Source: a virus
Length of the DNA: 40,471 nt
Direction: 5' to 3' (one strand)
IMG/VR virus record: IMGVR_UViG_3300027969_000193
Location: 1-40,471 of that record
Below the pieces are notes generated by a model. It was not told the origin of the DNA and did no database searches. It saw only the letters and a list, made by a program, of their open reading frames with translations. A program made the position numbers and the translations under genes. Positions 17,000 to 26,128 of this stretch are shown piece by piece; within the stretch, counting starts at the first letter, position 1; every line of letters begins with the position of its first letter.

Positions 17000-19380
17000 T
17001 ATTGGACCTTTTTATATTTGTTTCCGCTACTTGTAGTTCCTGGTTCTGCTTTACCCTGTGATTCACCGTATGTCCAGTCGTTTTTACCTGCTTTGTCATA
17101 CTTTTTAAGCATAAACACCATACCTTGTAAAGCAGCCAAGCGTTCTGCCTGTGTCTTTTTAGGATTGGCAAAGTCACCTGCGGCTTCAACATATAAAGCA
17201 GTATCTTTGTCACTTTGCGGACCTTCAAATCGTGGAATCATATATTTAAATGGATATGACATTACATTTAACTGCTGTGTGGCTTGAGCACCTTTAGTGC
17301 CTACACCAAAGAAACTTGCCAATGTATCTACTCTGGCTCCTAAACCACTACCAGTGGCTTGTTTAATTAAATCAGCCACGGGTTTAATCATAGCATAATT
17401 TTCATCTGCTGTTCTTTGATTATTGATGTCTGTGGCTTCATTTTTACCTTCTGCTTCTGCTGGAGGTTTTAATCTTGCTTTTGTCACATCTTCATTGACT
17501 TTAATATTGCTTTCACGCTGGGCTAAACTTGTTCCAGCGGCACCACCAACACTTGGGGCAACCCTGCCACCAAGTTCTGCGATTCTTGCTTCAGTTTTTG
17601 TGCGTTCGTCTGCTAATATTTTTCTGCGTGGATCATTGGCAGGCATTCTTGACGCTTCACGAGCATTAGCCTCTAAATCTCTGTTCAAACTTTCCAACAT
17701 TTTGGCATTAGCAGCCGTGTCAGCAGGTAATTTATCTGCTACACTACCACTTGGACTATAATTTTTAATCTGATTAAAAATGTCTGGACTATTAGCATTG
17801 ATCTGTGCTTGTGTAGCACGAATCAAACTTCCGTCACCTGGATCTAAAACATATGCTTTATCCATAGCGGCTTTGGCACCAGCAGTAGAAGGAGTAGTTT
17901 TAAAATCAATCATTGCTTTGTCTAATGCTTTATTAAACGATGTTCCAATACTTTGTGGTTGTGGAGTTGCTGTGCCTGTGTAAGCCTGACCTTGTTTTGG
18001 TCCGCTGGCATATGTAAAGCCTGCCTGACCAGTCATAGAATTTTGAGTTGGCATAACTAAATCTTGTCCATCGCCTGCGGCATTTGGAACCGTGTGAATA
18101 CCTCCAGTAAAACTGGTAGATTGACTGCCAAACTTTTGAGCACCTGCTCGCAATTGATTTAATGTAGATTCTGTAGCAATTACACCATTTTTATCTTTGG
18201 CTTTAATAATTCTGCCACTGCTGTCAGTTTCAGTTTCCCAATTACTGCCACCTAATGTGACTTGACCGAATTTTGTGTCTTTGCCAATGATTTTATTTTG
18301 AACATCAGCAGCCAAGGCATCTAAACCCAAACGCTTATATATATAGGCTTGTAAATAATCTTTAACCGTGACTTCTTCTTTTTGTCTGCCTTTATCTGGT
18401 TTAATGCTTTGTAGTATTTGATTTTGTGCTGATAAATCGCCTGCTTGAGCAGCCTTCATAATAGCATCAGCATCATCTTTTATTGATGATTGCTTAAATG
18501 TGGATTTTAATTTATCATAAATCATATCCTTGCTTTCAGGATGCTTGTTGGCTACATCTAACAATTTATAAAAGTCATTGCCAGCCTGATTCGCAGCCTC
18601 TACCCAAGCGGCAGGTTGTTGGCTAATGCCATTTTCTTGATCTTGAGCCTGTGCTTGTGCCTGAGCCATTTGTGGTGTTTGAACTTGTGGGCGTTGTTGT
18701 GCTTGAGCACCAGCCTGTGCCAGACTTGCTCCAGGAGCCGCAGCCTGTGGTGGCATCTGTGTGGCACCCGCAACTTGAACTTGTGGTCCAGGTTGTGGCA
18801 AATTTGCCATTACTGGTGCTTGTTGTGCTGCCTCGGCTGGAATTCTACCTTCAGCAGGTAAATTATCTGGCATTCCTGCGATAGGTGTAGTCAATCCACG
18901 ATTTTGTTGTTGGCTACGAGCCATTTGTTGAGCAAATGCCTGTGCTTGTTGTTGTGCTTCAGGACTATTAGGGCTAACAGGACCCATCATACCACCAAAT
19001 TGTGCTTGTGGTTGTTGTTGTGCTTGTGGTTGTTGTGCTTGACCAGCAGGAACCTGTGTTTTTACTATTTGTTCTTGACTGCCATCACCAAATGTTTTAA
19101 CGGTTTGTGTTTTAACTTCAGTATCGGCTGCTTCTTGTTGTTGTTCGTTAGCCATACGCTGTTGTAAGGCTTTTTGAGGATTCATTAGTGTATCACCAGC
19201 CTGTGACACTCTGTTCATAGCACTATCAAACCTATTGCCAAGATATTGACCAGCAACATCCATAAAACTTGGATCTACAGGTCCTCTGCCCACAGGCTCG
19301 TTCTCAGCCATAGCCGCAATCTGTTCTCTGCGTTTTCGTTCTTCTTCTTCGTCCAACGGATTCATATCATATAATGCCAT
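16999..19380 (-). CDS. Internal virion (ejection-type) protein, Gln/Ala-rich
   Basis: 793 residues. After an acidic start (NPLDEEEERKRREQ) a 170-residue part is extremely rich in Gln, Ala and Pro and likely disordered; the remainder contains a mix of helical parts (for example AWVEAANQAGNDFYKLLDVA) and ends in a Lys/Gly tail. The three-gene series 248, 793 and 1020 residues matches the ejection-protein module of P22-like podoviruses in place and composition, though I cannot assign individual homologues. ATG at 19380 has AAGGAATAAC upstream. Confidence 0.62.
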   Translation of the reverse strand: MALYDMNPLDEEEERKRREQIAAMAENEPVGRGPVDPSFMDVAGQYLGNRFDSAMNRVSQAGDTLMNPQKALQQRMANEQQQEAADTEVKTQTVKTFGDGSQEQIVKTQVPAGQAQQPQAQQQPQAQFGGMMGPVSPNSPEAQQQAQAFAQQMARSQQQNRGLTTPIAGMPDNLPAEGRIPAEAAQQAPVMANLPQPGPQVQVAGATQMPPQAAAPGASLAQAGAQAQQRPQVQTPQMAQAQAQAQDQENGISQQPAAWVEAANQAGNDFYKLLDVANKHPESKDMIYDKLKSTFKQSSIKDDADAIMKAAQAGDLSAQNQILQSIKPDKGRQKEEVTVKDYLQAYIYKRLGLDALAADVQNKIIGKDTKFGQVTLGGSNWETETDSSGRIIKAKDKNGVIATESTLNQLRAGAQKFGSQSTSFTGGIHTVPNAAGDGQDLVMPTQNSMTGQAGFTYASGPKQGQAYTGTATPQPQSIGTSFNKALDKAMIDFKTTPSTAGAKAAMDKAYVLDPGDGSLIRATQAQINANSPDIFNQIKNYSPSGSVADKLPADTAANAKMLESLNRDLEANAREASRMPANDPRRKILADERTKTEARIAELGGRVAPSVGGAAGTSLAQRESNIKVNEDVTKARLKPPAEAEGKNEATDINNQRTADENYAMIKPVADLIKQATGSGLGARVDTLASFFGVGTKGAQATQQLNVMSYPFKYMIPRFEGPQSDKDTALYVEAAGDFANPKKTQAERLAALQGMVFMLKKYDKAGKNDWTYGESQGKAEPGTTSSGNKYKKVQ

Positions 19381-19389
19381 TGTTATTCC

Positions 19390-20136
19390 TTAAATCTTAA
19401 AGCCAAGGTTGCTGCCACTGCTTGAAGTAGTGCTACCAGTAGGACCAAGATTATAACTCGAACTTGGTGTGCCAAATATCACTGAAGCGTATTTGTTGTA
19501 TAGGTCTATGTCTGCTTGGCTGGCACCTAATTTAGTTTGAGCAGCCCCAACACCTTGTCCAATGCCACTTTGTCCTAATTGTGCTAATTGTCCAGCCGCA
19601 CCCATTCGTTGTCCAGCAACATCTCGTTGAACATCAGCGGCAGTTTTAGCCATCATATTGGCATTTGACCCAGCAAGTTGCCTGTCTGCTAATGCTTGTC
19701 TGGCACTACCTAAATTACCAGTGCCACCAAATTGTGCGGCTTGATTAGTAATGTTTTGTTGATATTGTGCTTGAGCAGGGGCTAACGCTGCCGATATCTG
19801 GTTCTTTTCGTAGTCAGGATTGAATAAACTTTCTAATCCACTAATACCAGTGCGTAATGCTGATTCGCCTGTTTCACCCAAGGCTTTTTGTGCGTTGCCT
19901 GCTACACCCGCAAGATTTTGACTGGCGTTTTTTACACCACCAGCACTTTGGTTATAAACATCTTTAGCACCGCCTACAGCACCTTTATAAAAATCTATTA
20001 AACCAGGGTCTTTAACACCTGTAGTTGGATCTATTGTTCCTGTAAAAAATTTGTTCTGTGCCTCTACCTGTGCTGCCTGAGCACCAGTTAGTCTTGGGTC
20101 TGTTGAACTTTGATTGTTGGATTTTCCGCCACTCAT
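19390..20136 (-). CDS. Internal virion (ejection-type) protein, Ala/Gly/Gln-rich
   Basis: 248 residues, Ser-rich start (MSGGKSNNQSSTDP) and tail, Ala/Gln/Gly-rich helical middle with ISAALAPAQAQYQQNITNQA and QALADRQLAG. The composition resembles ejection or DNA-transfer proteins of podoviruses. It heads the 248-793-1020 series. Ribosome binding site AAAGGAACCC before the ATG. Confidence 0.62.
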   Translation of the reverse strand: MSGGKSNNQSSTDPRLTGAQAAQVEAQNKFFTGTIDPTTGVKDPGLIDFYKGAVGGAKDVYNQSAGGVKNASQNLAGVAGNAQKALGETGESALRTGISGLESLFNPDYEKNQISAALAPAQAQYQQNITNQAAQFGGTGNLGSARQALADRQLAGSNANMMAKTAADVQRDVAGQRMGAAGQLAQLGQSGIGQGVGAAQTKLGASQADIDLYNKYASVIFGTPSSSYNLGPTGSTTSSSGSNLGFKI

Positions 20137-20171
20137 ATTGGGTTCCTTTGTATTGTATTATTTAGCATATT

Positions 20172-22247
20172 TTAATATCTATCTATCACGGGATTTATAA
20201 TCGAATTCACCGTCTGTTGAATTTGGTTGTAAGTTTCCCAATCGCCTGTAGCGGCTGCTCGTTGTTGTCTGGTCATCCAGTCACTACCAAGTTGTTTTAC
20301 AATCTCGGCTTGTTGTGCTTGCGTTGCTGGACTCATAGTAGCCACAGGAGCATTAGTGGGTGCTACTGCTCCGCTGGCTGAAGTCATTCCAAAACCCACT
20401 TGGAATGTGTTATTAGCATTTGGAGTCACCATACTGGCAGGATCATATGCTTGTCTGCGACTTGCTGACTGAACATTAAAACTTGGCACATTCTTACCAG
20501 CAATTAAATCTGCTATCTGTGCTCCTGTCAATGGTTTGGCAAGTTGTTGTAATCCCCAGGGCGTATCTTCACCATAGGCAGCGTTCCATTGTTGGTCATT
20601 GAATACAGGACCAACCTGATAACCGTGACTACCCCAGTTAAACTTTGCCTGAGCATCATCATAGGTATTATAAAAATTACTTGGATTGATATAACCAGCG
20701 TTTAAGCCACGACCACTTGGAGGTTGTGTAGGCGGCAATGTTGGAGGTAAAGTTGGTGGCAATGTTGGTCTAATTGTCGGAGGCAATGTAGGTGGCAACG
20801 TTGGTGTATAACTAAAAGTAAATGTTGGACGCTCTGTTGTCACAGGTGGCGTTGTAGTTGGAGGTGGCGTTGTAGGAGGCTCTGTTGGTGGTAGAGTCAT
20901 ATCAGTAAAACTAAACGACAGCGTTGGAGGCAGAGTTTCAATTATACTTTTTGTAGGTCTATCAGTTGTAATAATCCATTCAAAAATAGTATCTGTTTCT
21001 GTTTCTGGAGGCAATGTCATATCAGTAAAACTAAACGACAATGTTGGCGGTAATGTTTCAATTATACTCTTTGTAGGTCTATCAGTTGTAATAATCCATT
21101 CAAAAATAGTATCTGTTTCTGTCACTGGTGGTTCAGTAGTCAAAGGAGGCAACGTCATATCAGTAAAACTGAATGTAAATGTCTCACTTGGCTCAGGAGT
21201 TTTTGTAGGTCTATCAGTTGTAATAATCCATTCAAAAATAGTATCTGTTTCTGTCACTGGAGGCAACGTCATATCAGTAAAACTGAATGTAAATGTCTCA
21301 CTTGGCTCAGGAGTGCGAGTAGGTCTGTCTGTAGTAATAATCCATTCAAAAATAGTATCTGTTTCTGTTGGTTGTGGAGGCAGAGTATCTGTAAAACTAA
21401 AAGTAAATGATTGTGTTTCAGTTTGAGTAGGTCTATCAGTTGTAATAATCCATTCAAAAATAGTATCTGTTTCTGTGACAGGTGGTTCAGTTGGTTCAAT
21501 AGCACTACCCGTCATTGTAGGTTCAGGCGTGTCTGTAGGTTCAATAGCACTTCCAGTTAAAGTTGGTTCTGGAGTATCCGTTGGTTCAATAGCACTAAAA
21601 GTAAATGTAGGTTCAGGAGTTGCTGGACCAGTTGGCTCAGGTGTAGGTGGCACATAAGGATCAGTTGGTGCTTCAGTAGGTGGCACATAAGGCGTAGGTG
21701 CGTCAGTTGGAGGCACATAAGGATCAGTTGGTGCTTCAGTAGGTGGCACATAAGGATCAGTTGGTGCTTCAGTAGGTGGCACATAAGGATCAGTTGGTGC
21801 GTCTGTAGCAGGAGGATCTGTAGCAGGAGGATCTGTAGCAGGCGGGTCAGTATATACTGGATCAGTATATGGTGGATCGGTAGGAATATCAGGTCCAGGT
21901 CCAGGATCAGGTCCAGGTCCAGGATCGTATGGTGGTTCGTATGGAGGTTCTGCTGGACCACTGGGATCTAAATCGTCACCACCAAATCCACCATAACCAC
22001 CATCATTATAATAATAATCACCACCACCAAAATCATAATCACCACCGTAATCTATGGCTACATTGCCCCAACTATCGTCGCCAAAAGCAAATTCCAACAA
22101 ACCTGTGTTAGGGTTGCGTGAGCCTCTGCCGCCCATTTTTTTAAGTAAGGCTGCTTCTTCGGGATTGATGTGTGCTAATATGGTGTCACCATCTCTGCCA
22201 TAGTTAGCCAGCATTTCTGCCAATGTGGGTAGTTTATTTTTATTCAT
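20172..22247 (-). CDS. Pro/Thr-repeat virion protein
   Basis: 691 residues from ATG at 22247. A longer frame that starts at 22319 would overlap the preceding gene by more than 60 bases with no purpose, so it is rejected. Residues 1-45 carry GDTILAHINPEEAALL and NPNTGLLEF, a pattern I know from other phage virion proteins. Then follow a Gly/Asp/Tyr-rich patch, about 350 residues of nothing but Pro/Thr-rich repeats in four families (see repeat entries), and an ordinary C-terminal 200 residues. The repeats predict an extended, rod-like stalk. It sits among tail and ejection genes and is presumably on the virion; no ribosome binding site is evident. Confidence 0.72.
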   Translation of the reverse strand: MNKNKLPTLAEMLANYGRDGDTILAHINPEEAALLKKMGGRGSRNPNTGLLEFAFGDDSWGNVAIDYGGDYDFGGGDYYYNDGGYGGFGGDDLDPSGPAEPPYEPPYDPGPGPDPGPGPDIPTDPPYTDPVYTDPPATDPPATDPPATDAPTDPYVPPTEAPTDPYVPPTEAPTDPYVPPTDAPTPYVPPTEAPTDPYVPPTPEPTGPATPEPTFTFSAIEPTDTPEPTLTGSAIEPTDTPEPTMTGSAIEPTEPPVTETDTIFEWIITTDRPTQTETQSFTFSFTDTLPPQPTETDTIFEWIITTDRPTRTPEPSETFTFSFTDMTLPPVTETDTIFEWIITTDRPTKTPEPSETFTFSFTDMTLPPLTTEPPVTETDTIFEWIITTDRPTKSIIETLPPTLSFSFTDMTLPPETETDTIFEWIITTDRPTKSIIETLPPTLSFSFTDMTLPPTEPPTTPPPTTTPPVTTERPTFTFSYTPTLPPTLPPTIRPTLPPTLPPTLPPTQPPSGRGLNAGYINPSNFYNTYDDAQAKFNWGSHGYQVGPVFNDQQWNAAYGEDTPWGLQQLAKPLTGAQIADLIAGKNVPSFNVQSASRRQAYDPASMVTPNANNTFQVGFGMTSASGAVAPTNAPVATMSPATQAQQAEIVKQLGSDWMTRQQRAAATGDWETYNQIQQTVNSIINPVIDRY
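20721..20815 (-). repeat. PPTL tetrapeptide array
   Basis: In-frame 12-base units encode LPPT repeated about eight times with small variants (IRPT, QPPS) in the stalk of the 691-residue protein. The units are uneven at the third codon position, so they have been kept by selection on the protein or are old. Confidence 0.75.
20955..21475 (-). repeat. Five copies of a 47-bp repeat encoding TDTIFEWIITTDRP
   Basis: Copies begin at about 20955, 21075, 21207, 21321 and 21429, spaced 120, 132, 114 and 108 bases apart, always a multiple of three, so the frame is kept. Between them lie FSFTDMTLPP-type and Pro/Glu/Thr linkers that are also repeated. The core is almost invariant at protein level and nearly so in DNA, which points to recent tandem expansion. 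Confidence 0.9.
21480..21880 (-). repeat. SAIEPTDTPEPT and PTDPYVPPTEA repeat arrays
   Basis: Three copies of a unit encoding SAIEPTDTPEPT (about 21480-21620) are followed, toward the N-terminus, by five copies of a 36-base unit encoding APTDPYVPPTE (about 21645-21800) and by three or four copies encoding DPPAT. All are in frame. Confidence 0.85.
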
Positions 22248-22255
22248 TGTGTTAT

Positions 22256-23494
22256 TTATTTCTTTATAACCTGTGCTGTGAGACTGCGTCTGCCAACTTC
22301 CATATCTTCTATATACCATTCAACATCTTGTCCGCCTGGCAATGTTATAAAAGCAAATTCTAAAATATACCAGTAAAGTCCTGGTGCTGGATTATCTAAC
22401 AAGGTGGTAAAAACCGTGGTAGGATCAATGTTAAAAGATGTAGGTGATGTTGTGACACTATCTACTACTAATACTAAATTATTGACACCAGTGACACCAT
22501 TTAAGTCAACACCTGGAATTGTTATAGTGTCTCCAACAACAAAAGCATAGCCTGGGTTGTTGATAGTAATACTTGTATTTCCTGTGGTATATGCTCCTGC
22601 CGCACTACTGGGTAAATCTATGCTGAAGTTTTGATATTGTCCAATTCCTGAAGTAGTCATTTGGTAATTGGCTATAATAGCATAATAACCTGATGGTGTA
22701 GTATCTACTTTAGTTCCACTACTGGCATCTATACTCAAGGTCAGAATTTGTCCAACACCACCACTTAAAAAGAATGTCTGTGAGTGTTCTGCTACCGTGG
22801 CATCAAATTGATAAAAGTATTGTGGGTTCTGTGCTGTGCCATTGTTAAACGCAATATATCTATTTAATTGTGTGCTGAATTTAACATCACCGTTGCTGCC
22901 AGGTTCTACAACTTTGGCTGTAATTCCCAGTGCGTTTTCTGTGGTTATCATTGCTGACAAATTGACAAAATCTTCTGGACCTACTACACTGATAATACCA
23001 TTACAATCAGTGGATGCTCGAGTTTCTGTGCCAGCAGGACTTGGATAAAAATAAAGATATTCTAAAGACACCGTGCCTCCAGTGCCTGGACCTGGATTTG
23101 GATACGGGTTAGTTGCTCTGGCTATGACATAATTTACATCACAATACACAACACCAGTTCTGTTAAATGTTCCATCGTAGTCTGATGGTGTGACACCCGT
23201 GACCGTGATGTTGTTGCCTATGGCAAAAGGAGGAACTGCCTGCGGTGCGGCAAATTCATACTTCCAAGTAAAATCATCCAGCCAAGTGCTGTTGCCCAAG
23301 GCTATAGGTGCTACATAAGTTGGAGCATAGTTAGTATTACTATAAGGCAGTCTAAAATTACCTGTGATATAAGCAGTGGTAGATTTATTAAAACCTACAT
23401 TATATTGTCCAAGACCACTGGGTCCTGATATAGCATAATTTACTGCGTCTAATAGACTGGCATCATCGCCACCTGTAATAGGATACGTTGCCAT
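22256..23494 (-). CDS. Tail-associated structural protein (412 aa)
   Basis: Beta-rich, with many Thr, Gly, Ser and Tyr, no membrane segment. The C-terminal third has GNTSITINNPGYAFVVGDT and ends in DVEWYIEDMEVG. It starts in a TAATG overlap with the stop of the 705-residue gene and has GAGGACG as ribosome binding site. The pair looks like tail hub/needle or fibre-base proteins; no family recognised. Confidence 0.62.
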   Translation of the reverse strand: MATYPITGGDDASLLDAVNYAISGPSGLGQYNVGFNKSTTAYITGNFRLPYSNTNYAPTYVAPIALGNSTWLDDFTWKYEFAAPQAVPPFAIGNNITVTGVTPSDYDGTFNRTGVVYCDVNYVIARATNPYPNPGPGTGGTVSLEYLYFYPSPAGTETRASTDCNGIISVVGPEDFVNLSAMITTENALGITAKVVEPGSNGDVKFSTQLNRYIAFNNGTAQNPQYFYQFDATVAEHSQTFFLSGGVGQILTLSIDASSGTKVDTTPSGYYAIIANYQMTTSGIGQYQNFSIDLPSSAAGAYTTGNTSITINNPGYAFVVGDTITIPGVDLNGVTGVNNLVLVVDSVTTSPTSFNIDPTTVFTTLLDNPAPGLYWYILEFAFITLPGGQDVEWYIEDMEVGRRSLTAQVIKK

Positions 23495-25611
23495 TATCTA
23501 TCGTCCTCGACTTGTGTGAATTGCCAGGTAGTGGCACTACACATCCAGACATTGCTACTACTGGTATTCCCTAATTGTATGCTATTGACTCTGTGAGCAT
23601 TCTGATCCATTTGTATCCAAGGATTGTCAGTGTTTAATGCCATTGCTTGACTTGCTTTAGTCACTGGTTGTTGTCCTACACTATTAGCACCTTCTATGGT
23701 GACACTGATATTTCCTGGACTTGGTATAATGCTGATCTCGTCACTGCTACTAAAAGGTATAGCACCAATATTCACTGCTTCAGGTAGGATACGATGAACC
23801 ATCAACTTACCACTATAATCTTTGATCATTTTAATATTGTCTCTGCGGAACAATGAAGTTATCGCACTACCATCTGCCTGAGCATAGCCAATGTCTTTTT
23901 GAACTATTTTACTATCTGTGACACCCTGAGCATAGACCACGGTTCTGCTGCCAAGGTTGGGTGTCCAAACGCCAGGAGTATTTTCTGTATAGATAGGACT
24001 TTCACAGCCCATAGTCGCTGAACTTACATCTCTGGGTGCGTTCCAACAATCTATATCGTATCTGTATGACAGCATCTTGTTGGGCACACCACCAATAGCA
24101 TCAGCATCAGGATAGTAAATCTCAATCTGATTTTTCTGTGAGTTGGCTTCCATAAACACTCGGTCATAGTATTCAGGATCTAACTGATCGTAGAACCAAT
24201 TTTTAACACGTTGATTGCCTATACCTTGAAAGTCTTGACCATCAAACACCCAGATATCTCTGGCATCAACACCATAGACTAACTTGTCTGTGTTTGCCCA
24301 GCAGTTTGAACTGAGCAGTCCTCTGCCTTGATTGTATAACTTTACACCAAGGATAGGTGCTGATGTTGTGCTATAGTTGATAGGTGAGAACACCACGGTG
24401 TCCCAGTATGAACACAGAAAGAACTGACCATTACTTGGGAACGCATCAAGGGCAGGTCCTCGTAAGGGAACCTCTAACTGGTTGGCTACATTGGTTATGG
24501 TAGGTTCCCAAGTAAGTGGTGCGGCATTTAATCCAAACGCTTGACTCCATTGTATGGTCACAGGATATTCTTCTATGGCTGCTGTTGTGCTATTCACTGC
24601 TGTAAGATTACCTGCTACCAAAATACTACCTACGTTGGGTGTGCTATACATACGCATAAAGTTAGCACTATAACTTGACCAATATGGGTTATAGTTCCAA
24701 GCATATAATGGTGCTACACTACCACCTCCAGGATAGCCTGATGTTGGCACAGCCAGGTATATGATGCCTAATAATGTGCTGGATGATACTACAAACTGCC
24801 CATCATAAACACCATTGACTCCGCTGATAACTATGCGTGATCCTGCCAAGTATGGTATGCTGTCGTAAGGACTGCCAGTTATGGTTGTGCTTGCGGTGGT
24901 TTGTGATAGATTGACAATCCAAGTTGATCCAGCACCACTGCCACTTATGTTGCTGACAATCTTGGTGCCTGCTGTGACACCTGTGCCTGTAAGATATTGA
25001 CCCACGGTTGGTGTGCTTGCTCCACCAGTGACCGTGCCAATAGTCAGGGTAGTTCCACTTATGGTAGATCCTGTTGCCACAAAGGTATTACTGAATGTCA
25101 GGTATTGTTCTGTAGCACTGGAGAACACTATGTCGTCAATGTCTGTGGGCAATAGGTCTGAGTATAAAGTCAGCGTTGCGTCACCGTCTAACCACACCAT
25201 TGGTGGATTGAATGTGTCATTAAAGAAAGGCACGGTGCCATTCCAGGCTTCAGTGATATTGGTAGCCTGCGTATAACCTGCGAAGTTGCCACCTGCTGGT
25301 GTAATGTCTTGCCAAGTTCCATTGTATGTTGCCCACCATTTACCTTCTGTAGTTGCCACAATAAACCAGAACTCTGTGTCTGCTCTAAAGCCACCACTGA
25401 TGTATGTTGGTGTTCCATCAAGATCATCAAAAAACTCTTCTTCACCTGCCACTGAGCGTATGCCACGGACATCTGTTTCTACATTGAGTCCTTGATTGTA
25501 TTCATTGGGTCCCAACGCTGTTGAAGGAACATCGGGAGTGAATGTCATCTTTGCGAATGGTATGCGAACTTCGTCTAACGGGTTTTTTATTTGTGCCACT
25601 TTGGTTTCCAA
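23494..25611 (-). CDS. Large tail protein (705 aa), likely tail tube/stabiliser
   Basis: Beta-rich protein with repeated Trp/Phe-Gly blades (FWFIVATTEGKWWATYNGTW), in size and look similar to the propeller-like large tail proteins of podoviruses. A Gly/Thr/Ser-rich beta insert lies at residues about 178-246 and resembles those in the adaptor and fibre proteins. The frame begins at TTG (25611); no ATG is near. GTG at 25599 with TTGGAAACC before it is an alternative start. It is the first gene of the late block after the terminator at 25.66 kb. Confidence 0.65.
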   Translation of the reverse strand: METKVAQIKNPLDEVRIPFAKMTFTPDVPSTALGPNEYNQGLNVETDVRGIRSVAGEEEFFDDLDGTPTYISGGFRADTEFWFIVATTEGKWWATYNGTWQDITPAGGNFAGYTQATNITEAWNGTVPFFNDTFNPPMVWLDGDATLTLYSDLLPTDIDDIVFSSATEQYLTFSNTFVATGSTISGTTLTIGTVTGGASTPTVGQYLTGTGVTAGTKIVSNISGSGAGSTWIVNLSQTTASTTITGSPYDSIPYLAGSRIVISGVNGVYDGQFVVSSSTLLGIIYLAVPTSGYPGGGSVAPLYAWNYNPYWSSYSANFMRMYSTPNVGSILVAGNLTAVNSTTAAIEEYPVTIQWSQAFGLNAAPLTWEPTITNVANQLEVPLRGPALDAFPSNGQFFLCSYWDTVVFSPINYSTTSAPILGVKLYNQGRGLLSSNCWANTDKLVYGVDARDIWVFDGQDFQGIGNQRVKNWFYDQLDPEYYDRVFMEANSQKNQIEIYYPDADAIGGVPNKMLSYRYDIDCWNAPRDVSSATMGCESPIYTENTPGVWTPNLGSRTVVYAQGVTDSKIVQKDIGYAQADGSAITSLFRRDNIKMIKDYSGKLMVHRILPEAVNIGAIPFSSSDEISIIPSPGNISVTIEGANSVGQQPVTKASQAMALNTDNPWIQMDQNAHRVNSIQLGNTSSSNVWMCSATTWQFTQVEDDR

Positions 25612-25612
25612 T

Positions 25613-25642
25613 CTGATCTATTATTTAGCCACTGAGTTCAAC
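25613..25642 (-). promoter_or_regulatory. Candidate late promoter region
   Basis: Reading the minus strand, TTGAAC is followed eight bases later by TAAATAATA. This is a degenerate relative of the six early elements (CTGAAT, seven bases, TAAATA), but its downstream -10-like hexamer is missing. It is the only place between the early terminator and the first late gene where a promoter could lie. Confidence 0.35.
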
Positions 25643-25652
25643 CAAAAAAATA

Positions 25653-25669
25653 ACCGTGTTTTTAACGGT
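25653..25669 (-). terminator. Terminator closing the early block
   Basis: Short 5-bp stem ACCGT / ACGGT with a 7-nt AT-rich loop, followed on the minus strand by TATTTTTTT. The stem is short but the T tract is long, and the place, between the last early gene and the first late gene, is right. Confidence 0.6.
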
Positions 25670-25731
25670 GTTTTATGACAGGGTAAGGGGTAGATACACA
25701 AACGATTAAAAGACAGCGATTTAGCAAAATG

Positions 25732-25799
25732 CCCTCTCGCAGCCCAATGTTTATGCGGGTTCCAAGAGGGTGGTTTCAATTCCTATCAAAGCCACCCTC
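25732..25799 (-). promoter_or_regulatory. Two mutually exclusive hairpins ahead of the early terminator
   Basis: GAGGGTGG and CCACCCTC (25766-25773 and 25792-25799) can form an 8-bp stem; CCCTCT and AGAGGG (25732-25737 and 25765-25770) can form a 6-bp stem that uses the same central bases. Only one can form at a time. They lie in the untranslated 200 bases between the last early gene and the terminator, so they may act as an attenuator or as mRNA 3'-end structure. Confidence 0.45.
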
Positions 25800-25810
25800 C
25801 CCTTTCTAAC

Positions 25811-26062
25811 TTATGCTTGGTAGTCCATCACGCTGTCCAATGTGAATCCATTGTTGTGTTTAATCACTGGACTCTTATACTCGGCAGCCTTGATCACGGT
25901 GTTCCAATCTACAACCACCGCACCATTTACTTGGTCATAGTATTCACGGTTGTCCATCAAATATTGCTCTTGAGCATCGGTGAGCATTAGCCCATCCAAA
26001 ACATTTACATCATAGAGCACTCTGGTGCTTTGGTTGTTGTCTTCAATAATAACTCTTCTCAT
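25811..26062 (-). CDS. Early protein of unknown function (83 aa)
   Basis: Acidic, mixed alpha/beta, no membrane segment; contains LTDAQEQYLMDNREYYDQVNG. Last gene of the early block. It has its own promoter-like element 33 bases upstream (26095-26128) and AAAGGAT as ribosome binding site. Not recognised. Confidence 0.68.
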   Translation of the reverse strand: MRRVIIEDNNQSTRVLYDVNVLDGLMLTDAQEQYLMDNREYYDQVNGAVVVDWNTVIKAAEYKSPVIKHNNGFTLDSVMDYQA

Positions 26063-26094
26063 AATATATATCCTTTTGTTAGTAGTTATATTTA

Positions 26095-26128
26095 ACTACA
26101 CAAGTATTTATCTCACGGTTCTGTTTAT
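26095..26128 (-). promoter_or_regulatory. Early promoter-like element, copy 1
   Basis: Minus strand: AACAGAAC at the upstream end, GATAAATA in the middle, TGTAGT downstream; hexamers CAGAAC and TGTAGT are 17 bp apart. It lies 33 bases before the start of the 83-residue gene. Confidence 0.6.

Noticed and set aside
20721-21880. CRISPR array or other spaced DNA repeats
   Set aside because: All units keep one reading frame and encode a repetitive protein; spacers are also repetitive.
22248-22319. Longer N-terminus for the Pro/Thr-repeat protein
   Set aside because: It would overlap the end of the 412-residue gene by 64 bases; ATG at 22247 begins right after that gene and matches the conserved virion-protein start.
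25690-25735. tRNA-Lys-like stretch with CTTTTAA on the minus strand
   Set aside because: The five bases on either side do not pair as an anticodon stem and there is no T-loop or acceptor stem.
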